The notes beneath the pieces are model-generated. The model did no database searches. It was not told where the DNA came from and saw only the letters and a list, made by a program, of their open reading frames with translations. The position numbers and the translations under genes were made by a program. Shown in pieces: positions 45,601 to 57,600 of a stretch of 62,000 bases of DNA. Source of the stretch: Phoronis australis (lineage: Eukaryota; Phoronida; Phoronidae); contig NMRA01000294.1 in NCBI GenBank assembly GCA_002633005.1, positions 116,948-178,947 on the forward strand, in the 5' to 3' direction. The first letter of the stretch is position 1. Each line of letters starts with the position of its first letter.

Positions 45601-48600
45601 AGTAGTTTTAAAACGGCTAAAGAATGGGTCAAAGAAAAAAAATATTTATAATGGTTTCGTTAACATTGAACTTATCTATCAAAAGATAGTCTTTGCATTT
45701 TCAGAGGGGTTTTCGTTAACCCTAATTGGAGAGCCAAAATTCGGTAAATTTTGTCCTATTTCTTGTTTTTGATTTTTAGCCATTTTTGAAGTGCTTTTGG
45801 GGCCATTTTGCGGTGTGTTGGTGATTTCAATATTTTCCATCAGTTTGTTATCTGACTAAGAAAGTAAACAACATTAAAAATGGGGTAATTGTTTGTTTCA
45901 AAGTAACTGTCGATGGGAAGGACATAACATTGCGCATTTTACAGTACTTGACCACGGGCAGTGTGCAGCTGTATCTCGCAAATACCATGAAAGGGCTTCG
46001 TTAATTTTTGCAAATATGTTTCTATTGTTACGTAATTGGTCGACGTCAACTTTTAGATGAAACACATGAATTTTAAAATCACGTGAATTTGTCACATAAG
46101 CCTTAAAATGTCATCACCTGTGCCTGTGTGATCTGTGCTCACGGTGAGTTGTGAACGTCCAATGATACATGGATATAGCAGATAGCATCATTGTCTCTAA
46201 AACTTTGAGCATAGTTAATTTTTTGTACTTGATTCTAATAAAAATATAAAAACATGTGTTTAATAAGTGTAAAGTACGCAATATAGGCTTAATAGAGACA
46301 TTTTTAAATTAAAAAATGAAAATGCCCATTTAAGAGATTTCTTTCATTTGCTCACAAATCCAAGATCTATCCATAAGCGTAGCTTTCATTGTCCAAAGCA
46401 ACACCCACTTCTACCACTAGAAAAATGTTCCTCCTGATTTATCTGCCCTGTCAAATTATGGATGCAGCGAAATTATCTGTATCATTTTTATTTGGAAGTC
46501 CATATTTGTGAATTCGTAATCCCATTAGGTGCTTTCACAGATTGCATTTGATGTATTTGTTTTTGTTAATGGAAATTTGACTTTTTTCGGTTTACCACCA
46601 ACAATATTTCATTAACTCTCCCATCCCCCATTACGTGTACTGTCCCACCTCCTTTGCTGTGTACTGTCCCACCTCATGTACCGTGTACTATCTCACTTCC
46701 TGTGTCGTGTACTGTCCCACATCCGTGCCGCGTACTGTCCCACCTTCTGCGCCGTGTNCAACCTCATGTGTCGTGTACTGTCCCACCTCTGATGCCGTGT
46801 ACTGTCCCACCTCCTGTGCCGTATACTGTCCCACCTCCTGTGACGTGTACTGTCCCAACTCCTGTGCCATGTACTGTCCGACTTCCTGTGACGTGTACTG
46901 TCCCACCTCCTGTGCCGTTTACTGTCGTCCAGTTAAGGGATTTCACAGACCCCTCCAAAGCAAATCCTTGCAATCAAGTTTGACTTATGCCTATTCCAGC
47001 AGAGTTAAAACCAAAATTGTTACACCTACTATCTTTGTTTAAACGGATCACGTTCATTTTTGATTTAGGTTACTTCGTTTTCATTCCTTGCAACGAATTT
47101 TATTACATGTTTCGCAATTCATTATAAATTAATTAACTGTCACAGAAGGTGAACTTTTCTGCGTATATTTAGATTGCTGATAGTCATCACGTTTTTCCTG
47201 GATCAGAATAACAATAACATATCCATGTACGTCCATGTATAGCTAAGTTTCGTTGAAGAACGATTAAACTTTTTGTTTAATAGCTTGATACACAGTCGCT
47301 CGCATTGTCGGAACAATCTCATGTCTTCAGGGTGCATCGGTGTAGCAAAACATCGGGAAAGGGAAACTACATTTCCAGATTGCATGTCTCATCCTCAGGC
47401 AATAAGTAAAATGAACAAGTGCAAAGCAAAAAAAAAACTGTGAAATACACACGACAGCAGGAAGAGGGGCAGACAAGCAGAGAGTGTGAATGCAACACAC
47501 GGTAGGAAGCCCGCAACCCTAGCCAGCGTGTGGTACACACCTGTGAGCTGCTCAGTCAACACAACATTACATTTGCCCACTGGCTGTAGTATTAGTACTA
47601 CTAAGAACGTGTTTAATAAGAATTGTATTTCTAATAATTATCTGACTGATGAACATGTGCAAAAGAAGATTGTTAGGGATAACGTTAGGATGATAGATTG
47701 AATGTACATGTAGTTATTGATTATCAGAATATAAAGTCACGTCACCTTGTCATGAGAAACAACCCTAGCCGTGAAACATCACGACGAGTGGCCCAATCTA
47801 TTGTCTTTTACCAATTCACATGACATATGGTCGGACATATTCCTCCTCATTCTTGTGAACAGCGTTACATTGGACACACGGTGTGTTTTCTCTCGCGACG
47901 GTTGTCCATGCACTTGCAGGGCGGGTCTATTTAAGTTCATTTTGTTCATCAACATGGCCGAAAAATAACTAGGCAAGAAATAGTAGACAATACCATCATT
48001 CGCTATATTGAAAGTGTCACATTTCGGCTAAAGATGTTGGAATCGTTGTTGACAAGTCAAGAAAAAACTGTATTGAATGAGTAGTTCACAGGCCAGGTTT
48101 GTATCGCACGGTGGCTCTGTTCCGATAGCCTTGTGGGCTTCCTAACCTGTGTTGCATTCACACTCTCTGCTTGTATGCCCCTCTTCCCGTTGTCACGTGT
48201 ATTTTCCTGTGTAGTTTGCTTCGTACATGTATATGCCTGTGTGTTTCTAATGGCTCCCTGTGTTTTGCTACACTTGGACACCTGAAGATATGAGATTATT
48301 TAGAGACTACGACCCACTCTGTATCAAGCTGTGAAACAAAAACTTAGTCGTGTTTCAACGAAGTTTGTTTGTTGACGAAGCGGTGCTACCGAGATAAACT
48401 GATTTTATAGCTAAGTTTGTGAATATATCTTCCTCCACCTGCTGTTTTCAAAAATACCATGGAGCGTCATCTTTGCAGTTTTGGTTCATGCTCTTGGGGT
48501 AGAACCCTTTGTTTCGTTTTTTTTGTTGTTGTTAATATTACGAGTCTGCCTTCGTAATTAACCATGGTAGACGAAGGGAGCAGATGAGGTCTACTGAGTG

Positions 48601-51600
48601 CTTCCGTCAACAGGAAGATTCTTCGCAGATATTCAGTTTGAAGTTTGCTATTTCTCCTTGACCTATGTACACGTGTAGCGCTGCGTTGGTCTTTAAAATA
48701 AAGTTGTTATGAGAGCGTGTTAAGCATTTGATAATTAAACTGCGATGGATCAATGTATGTATGTGTGCAGTATAGAACTCTGGTACATTAGTCGTCAGTG
48801 TCGGCGAGGTTATAAATTAATGACGAGCGCATTCACTTATAGATCTTCGTGCATAAATAGCCCTTGTGGGATTATCCTGATAAGTCTCTTGGTGAGAAAT
48901 TACATGCCAAATGGCAGGAATTTACTCTAAATGATGCTCATCAAATTAGTTTAGCTTATATTACTAAGTGAGGGTCAATATCATTAACGAACAACAGTTC
49001 ACAGGAAGTCCACGTAATAATCAAAAAAGATATAAAAATCACGCGAAGGGCATGGGCGGCGCACCACAGGGGACTGGAGGATTGTAGCCCCACTTTTTTC
49101 AGAGCTGTGCCGCCCATGAGGGGTCATCTTTTAGATTCAGCTTAAACTTTGTGTATGTTGTGGCTCTGATACAAAAATCAGAACTTTCACCTTGTTCAAA
49201 TGTTCACGAAGCAAATTACACTTTTTTTGTATACAAAAAACAACAATTTTCCACGTAGGCCACGGGCTGTAGGCCACAGGAGGCCTAGAAAACCACTTCT
49301 GTGACCACTTTAGGGGGCAATTTAATTCAGGTGTTTTTAATGTCACAAATCATTGTACTTCATGATTCAAAAATAAAGTTACCGCGTTATTTTTGTGAAG
49401 TGTGATGTTATTGTGTCAATTTAGCAAATTGTATATGGAATTAAAAAATATAGAAAGAAGAAAATTAAGTGTCCATAAAGGATGATACTGCAGATAATAT
49501 TCCTACAGGCAGTACTGTCACAATAAACACATACTTAGTGATATTTTTCAATTAAAATGTGGAATTATGGAAGACATAAGAATTTATGGGTTCCACCTGT
49601 TGGCGAAATATGTAGTGTTTTATGCTGTTTTACTGTTGGCAAAACTATAATTATCAAACTGACTATATCTCACCTTTATTTTATCACACATTTACTAAAA
49701 AGCTATCATACAAAAGCAATCATAGCTACAAGTCCAAAGCATACAGTTTGTAAAAAAAATTTGACAATAAGTATAGAATAACAACGAATGCAACGCATTA
49801 TGCCGTCATCTCCGTCCGTCCGTCCGTCCGGTGTCCGTCCGTCCGGCGTCCGTCCGTCCGATGTCCGCTGCTCTATCTCCAAAACGCCTTGACGTATGTT
49901 CATGAAATTTTGCACGTTTTCCTTCCGTAGATGGGACGGCATGAGCGAACTTTCGGACGGATCCGACTGCCGCTGTGCCCCCTAGTGGCAATTTTAGTTT
50001 TTTATGTTTACCTCTATCTTCAAAAGTCCTGAAAGGATTTTCATAAAATTTGGTTTATAGCCAACTATTAGTGAGATGACGCTATCCTACCGTTTTCAGA
50101 TGAATTTGATAGGGTTTGCGCCACCTGGTGGCCATTTTTACTGTTTGCGAGTCTGTTTTTTGCCTCCCCACTTCTATCAACCAAACTGCTCAAAGGATGA
50201 TTGTGAAAATTGGCATGTACATGTATCCTCTTACTATAAAGTGGACGGCTGACGATGATTTTCCGACGACTTCGACCACTGTGGCGCCACCTAGTGGCAG
50301 TTTTGTTTTTTTAGAGCCTATGGCTGTATCTTCTAAACCGTTCGCAGGATCTTTACTAAATTTTGTAAGTGTATTTGTATGATGTTAACAACGGAGGACG
50401 ATGACTTTCAGACGGATCTGACTACTGGTGTGCCACCTAGTGGCAGTTTTATTTTTTGTACGTTTACGTCTGTCTGTACAAAAATTTGGCATATGGTCAT
50501 CTGTTTATGAGGTGACACTATCTCCGTTTTCAGATGGATTCGACTTAGTTTGCGCCACCTAGTGGCCATTGTTACTGCTTCCGAATTTGATTTTGGTGTC
50601 TACTCGTTTGTCAACCAAAGGGCTTTCAGGATAATTGTGAAAATTTGCATGTATGTTTGTACTATGAAGTGGACGGCTGACGACGATTTTCCGACGAGTT
50701 CGACTACTGTGGCGCATCCTAGTGGCAGTTTCGTTTTTTGCGCTCATGGTTGTATCTATTAAACCGTTTGCAAGATCTTTGCTTAATTTAGCAAGTGTAT
50801 TTACATGATGTTGACAATGGACGACTTCGACTTTCGGACGGATCTGACTTCTGGTGTGCCCTCTAGTGGCAATTTTAGTTTTTTACGTTTACCAGTCTGT
50901 ATCTTCAAAGGTCCTCAACAGATTTTCATAAAATTTTGAATATAGGCATCTATTGGTGAGATGACGCTAACATCCTGTTTTTGGATGGAATCGAGGTATT
51001 TTGCACCACCTGGTGGCCGTTTTTGGTGTTTTCAAATCTTGTGTTTGGCGTCCACCCTCGATCATCCAAATCATTCTAGGAATGGTTTTGAAAATTTGCT
51101 TACATATTTTCAGTGTGAAGAGGAGGTTTGATGATAGTGACTGACTACTGTGGCGCCTCCTAGTGGTAGTTTTGTTTTGCTCCCGTATCTCCAAAACCCA
51201 CTGCAGGAACTTTGTTAAATTTAGTAAGTGAATTGATATGAAGACAACAGACGACGACTTTCAGGCGGATGGAACGGACGCTGTGCCCACAAGTGGCAAT
51301 TTCATTTTGTTCTGGTTTCCTTTGTTTCTCTGAAGTTCCTTGACAGATTTTTATGAAATATGGCATGTTCCCATTTTTGGATGGATTGTACATTTTTGCG
51401 TCATCTAGTAGCCATTTTTATGATACAAATAACCCTAAAAGCACACCATATGCGATACATTCGTGGGCGCATTTTAACGCTCCGCGTTGCTCTTGTTACT
51501 GTTTTCTAGTCTTTTTTGGCATCCGCCCTTCAAACCAAACCGCTCTGAGGCCGATTATGAAAATTGGCATACATGTTCTTACTGTGAGGAGGGCGTCTCA

Positions 51601-54600
51601 CGGTGATATTTCGACGACTTTAACTACTGCGTCGCCTGTTAATGACTGTTTTGTTTGTTTTTGCGCCAATGGCTGTATCTCCTAAACGCTTTCCAGGACC
51701 TTCATTAAATTTAGCCACACTCTTTTTTATGAAGTTGACAACAATTGACCCCGACTTTCGCACGGATCAGACTTACGATGCGCCCGCTAGTTCCATTTTT
51801 TTTACATTTGCCTCTGTATCTTTAAAAGTCCTCATCGGATTTTCATAAAGTTTGGCTGACAGGCATCTACATAACGCTTTCCTCCGGTTTTCTTATGGAT
51901 TCGGGGTAGTTTGCTTCACCTGGTGGCCACTTTTTCTCTTTTTGAATTTGATTTGTTGTCCTTCCCTGTGTCAAAGAAACAGCTCAAGGATGATTGTAAA
52001 AATTGAAGAAAATGTTGCAAGTGTGAAGAGGACAGTTGACGATGGTTTTCCGACAACTTCGACTACTGTAACCCCCCTAGTGGCATTATTTTTACACCTG
52101 TGACTGTATCTCCTGAACACTCTGCATGATCTTTATTTATTTACCAAGTATATTTGTATGAAGATGACAACAGACGACGACGATTTTCATGAATCTTGTG
52201 CCCCCAAGCGGCACTTTAATCTTTTTCTGTTTTCTTATTTTTCTCAAAAGCTTCTCGAACGACCGCGGGAAGTGTTTATAGTATATTTTCACAAATATTT
52301 TGCACTGCAGTAATATTTATTAACACATATTTTCTACTATCATTCCAACGTTTTCAGCAGATTTGAATCACCCAAGTGTATCTTATTCACTGTGACACTT
52401 CCGTAGAAAGCGACAAAAATGGCGACTTGCTGAACTGAAAATCTACTTTGTTAGCGATGATGTTACGTGTATGAATTAATGAATTTGTGGACACGCTGCT
52501 ACAAAACCTGCCAAAAACGCTAGTGGCTATTGTTGGTTATGTTGATTTCTTGAAGTTACTAGGATTGACCAGAACTACAAAACATGTTGCTTCTTGGATT
52601 GTGTTATAAATCACAGATTCGAAACAAAGGTTTGAAATTGAGCTGCCGATGTACTTAGCTGTTTCTTTGCTAGGCGCGGTAAAAAAGGAGACGTGGAGGA
52701 CGTTTAGTTCGCGCTGACCAAAGCTGGAGAGAAGCATGCAAAGGACTAACATGCTGAGTTTTGGGGAAAAAAGAAAAAAGAGGCATAGCACATTGGCAGA
52801 GTAACCTCTGTATAATAACCAATTGGGGACAAATTCGATCCTTGAACTGCAGTATGACAGAAATTAACATTTCCGAAATTTTGGGTTTCCTCGGCGAAAC
52901 AGTTGGGTGGTTGTTCTATTTTCTCCGATCTTTCAGAAGCAGCTTCTTATCCATGTTTGCCTTTGATTGGTGTAATACGTTAGCTTAAATTTGTTCTTGA
53001 AACGCTAATTCCAGTCTTTGATTAATGAAGCAAATGGATATCTCTCTCAGTATCAAATAAACGTGAATATCTCGGCCAGTTGGCAGCATTGTTATACAAA
53101 AGTCGCCATCTCAAATAGGAAAATCCGCCCTGAACAACGGATAAAACCTGATAATTATAAAAGCTAACAAATTCTTTGGTTTATATATCTGAGCATCGTG
53201 TTGCTGGACACCATTTCTGAATCTTACTACATGGTAACGTGTTAGCGATTAAGACAGTACCGGAAGGCAAGAACGACTGTTGGGTGCTGTCTAGGTTTCT
53301 TGTGTAACTCTGTTCAACTTCGCGCATTTTATTCATACTTAAATGTTGCTGATTGCGTCATTTTTGATTGCAGGTTGTTGACTTGGCAACTTGTACGGAA
53401 GAATTTGAGTTTTCTGTTTACGATAAACCGAACTCAGAAAGCAATGAACCCCGGAAATACCCGATAGTATGCGACGATGACGCTCTAACATCTGAAGAAG
53501 TGTTCCGAAGGGTGCAGTTCACCAACAAAAATGTCTTGTACAGTCGCCTCGCCTTTCCACAGGATCGAGCTCCAAATGAGGAGAGTTTTGATATCTTGGT
53601 CGAAAGACTGCAGGTACAGTCCCGTCCCTTAGCAGCTAAAACCCCCAAAGCCTTTACACCCTGGATTAAACCACCAAATGTGGCACCTAGGCACTTTGGG
53701 ACACGTTGAATCTCATGGGAGTCGCTCGCTCGAAATTTGAGGTCAAGATCAAGGTCAAATCATAGCCAAAGATCATGTCATTTTTATGCGCCCACATATT
53801 TATATGTGGTTGCATATTGCCGTCATCTTAACGTCCGGCGTACGTCGTCCTGCATCTGAAATCCCCCCTCACAGGATCGTGATGAGACTTGGCAGATGTG
53901 TTCTTATGAAGCTGACAAAGGATGGCGCACGAATTTCGAACGGTTCTGACTATTGGTGTACCCTTCATGGCAATTTTAGTTTCTTTATTTTTACCTCCTT
54001 AGTCACCGGGTTTTTATGAAATTTGGCACACAGCCATCTATTAATGAGTTGTCGTATTTTGCGCCACCTAGTGGCCATTTTTTACTGTTTTCATCCACAG
54101 AATGTAGACCTCCAGTTCATACTTGTTGTTGTATTACTTTGAATGAGATTTACTAGTTTAGGTGAATATACTTTTGATTAATTTTTCAGATAAATAAACA
54201 TCCACCATTGATTTAAATGATTGGAGATAACCCTTTGGGGGACTTACAATGTACATGTAAATAAATCCGAAGACAGGAGTATGGATTTTCTGTTTATATC
54301 ACTACAGTAACTACTCATGTAAATACAATTTAAATTGTTTAATAAGATTCATGAGTCCGGTTTTCCGACAACCCATTATTCCGATAAATAATAACTAGAA
54401 AACTGACCGTGTAATTCCGCAGTACCTTGATTGGGCCAAGTTCTATGATCTAAGCCTTACTTCAGATTCACCGACTAGTAATTGTCCGACAACTCAGTGT
54501 TCTAAAACATTACCCATTCTCCTGAAAGCAGTTGAGATAACGTACATTTTCTGGACAACAGGCCACAGCTACAATTAATAGAGAGTTTTCAAAGACGGCT

Positions 54601-57600
54601 GGTTACCCGTGCAGGAACGATACGTTAACAGTCGTTACCTCACTATGACGTATTTATTCTTAATGTTTGTTTCAAAGTAGCAGGATTCCTGCTGCCACGA
54701 AGTTAGCAGAGAGCTTTTGACAGTTAAAAATTCAAGTTCCAAGTTCAATTTCATTCTCACTAAGCAGAGAAACCTCTCAGAGATGGCTGGTTGCGCGAGT
54801 TTGAAGGATAACGTCATCACGTCCTGCGTATCTATGACGTATCGGACTGCGTAGTCAAGTTCGAGAAGCTAACCTGGATATTTTCTTTATGCATGGCAAT
54901 TCATTCTTGGCCATCATTCCTGAGCCAGAACGGCGGTTTCCGTTTACATTAATTCAAAGATGTTGGAATTTCCTCAGCCAGACTTTCCTAAGTCCGTCGA
55001 TGCCAAAATTTTGATTTTCTTCAAACGAATCAGCGGCACAGATCACCGCTGTGCAATATATGTTTGCCTCTGGATCTTCGTAATTCTTGAATGGTTTTTC
55101 ATAAACTTTGGCCAATATGTTTCTAGTAAAGAAACAACATTACTTCTAATTTTGGAATCAATTTGAATTATTCTGCGTCATCTGGTGGCCATTTTTATAA
55201 TTAACGAGCCTGTTGTTGTTAACACTGCGCGCGGCAGGTGGTATGACGTCATATCCCCTGGCGTTATCAGTTCAAAAATGGCGAGTTACCGATTTTAGGA
55301 ACTGAGCAGGGGATTGTGCGAAGAAAAAAATTGATAACGGGAGTATTTTGTCGAATTGGAAGGAATTAAATACATCGACAGCCTTCTAGAGTGTCTCTCT
55401 ATGCGCAAAAGGTATTTATAACGTTTTAGTCCGTGCGAGGCATAACTCGCCGAAAAGCTTCCGGCGTATGAAGCTCCTATATATGATGGGCCGTTGGGGG
55501 GAAAGTGTCGCCGGAAAAGCACGAGCGTAATTGTGTACATTACACCGTTATTTACGCCGTTAATTACGCCGTTAAATTACGAGGGTAATTTAATTCTTTG
55601 CGGCGTAAAATTACGCTCGTTATTTAGTTTAAACTCGTAGCCAATTACGTTGGGTTTTACAATCCACGATCGCGCGCGATCATGGAAATACTTATTTACT
55701 GACGGATTTCATGTCTACCATACGAGCGCTGAGTCATGGCCGATCAATTCGCTGCTGCCATGTCAGCGATTGTGCAAGAACGAGCTGCCCAGCAACAGTC
55801 GTGTATGTTAGGTCATCACTGATTGGTTTAAACGTTGTTAAGGTATTTTACGAGCTTAATTTACGGCGACATTTCCCCCATTTAATTTACGGGCGTAATT
55901 TTATTGCAACACTTTTCCAATTTAACTTACGCTCGTAATTACGAGCGTAGTTTTACGGCGAAATTTTTCCCATTTAATTTAGGAGCGTAATTGTACGCCG
56001 ACACTCCTGCAATTTATTTTACGCTCGTAATTTCGAGCGTAATTTTACGGCGACACTTTCCCCTCAACGGCCCACCATACCTACATGTATAGGAGCTCTA
56101 CCGTCTCTACTGGACCAGCTAGAGACAGTGATCATTGTCTCTGAATGGCGGAGCTAACCACACTTAAAAATGACAGAAGATCGACAGGTTTCAACGTACC
56201 CCACAACCGGCAATTGATGTCCGCTCAAGGAGCTGGCGTGGGCGGTCCAGGTGTGGCTCGGCCTGAACATGGGCAATAGGTTGGTCCAGATGTGGCTCGG
56301 CCTGAACATGGACAATAAGGCGGTCCCGGCCTCCACAGTGATAAAGCTTTCCTTAGTACCGAAAGTAGGACAGCGCTTTATTTTCATTAAATTCGTTTTG
56401 TAATGTCTGGCACATTTCCACAGATCATGTCGGGAACCACCAAGGTGCATGGGAGTGGAAACATTGCCGATTTCAACCGTTTAAAATTACCAGAGCTGAA
56501 AAGATATATTTGAGAAAGAGGAAAATTTTTATTGCTACAAAAATAAATGACAACACATCAAAATACAACTATTTAGACAAGCAAGCGAACCATTATATCC
56601 AAGCTTTTAACAATAAAACGACTGACATGTACTTAAGCTAATTCTGTTTGGTTCAAAATTAACCCAACAGAACTCACTTGATCTGTTAAGCTTGACTTCG
56701 TTTAAGGGGAAGAAGACATCCAACTTAACGCCACGGATGAACGGGTATTACTCAATAGCTTATTCAACTTCTACATATACTGTTGGAATGATGCCCACAT
56801 CACTGCAGTAATAATCCGTTGCCTTTCATGAAAGGACAAATGTAGCTGAGAAAAAATTGCAAACAACAAAGAACATACACTGTATGGGATTCTAATGGCG
56901 CTGAAAGGAAGGTGCACAGTGCTTGGCGGATATTGCAGCATTGTAATCAGGAACAACGTTACCCTATTGTGTTTGTAATTCACCACCGCACCCCAATTAA
57001 TTGATTTCGTCGACATTCCTTTTCAAAAATGATCCTAATCAATCGCGTTGTATGTGCTCACAGGAAGACGACAGTTTCTTTGCGGATAGCCACAGCAAGT
57101 ACCCATGTTTGATCTTTATTGACCAGCTTGGAGACGAGAAAGTGACAACAGCTATGGTGTTGGGCTGCCTCATGTTGGCGCGAAAGCACGATAATCTCTA
57201 CCAAAGGTAGGTATCAACCATTTCCTTTGCGTATCTCAGGATGGTGACAAAGATGGCTTCAGATAAATAATTTCTTACCCCTTAATGCTTAGGTATAGTT
57301 CTTGTGTCAGTTCTCAACATGGTGTATCAGTGATCAGTTTCTTCTCGTTGTTGTTTGTTTTTGTCATTTAGTATTGAAACCTGTTGTGACACCTTTTTTG
57401 ATCCGTATGTGATCTGTATTAGGTGACCATATGTTGGCGAGAAACAGTCGAGTTACAGCTGTATCATCGTTTAAAATACAAGATACAAATTAATTGCCAA
57501 CTGATACCTTAGAAAGTCCACCAAATCGGCAAGTGTGAGCAACCCCTCAGACTAGATTCATGACGATTGCAGAGAAAGACGGCTTACACAAAACGAAGAA

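Noticed and set aside
46635-47042. Frame with YCPTSCAV octapeptide repeats, resembling a Cys-rich secreted protein
   Set aside because: The 24-bp DNA repeat length keeps every frame open; there is no start context, splice support or non-repeat coding sequence, and a single N interrupts it.
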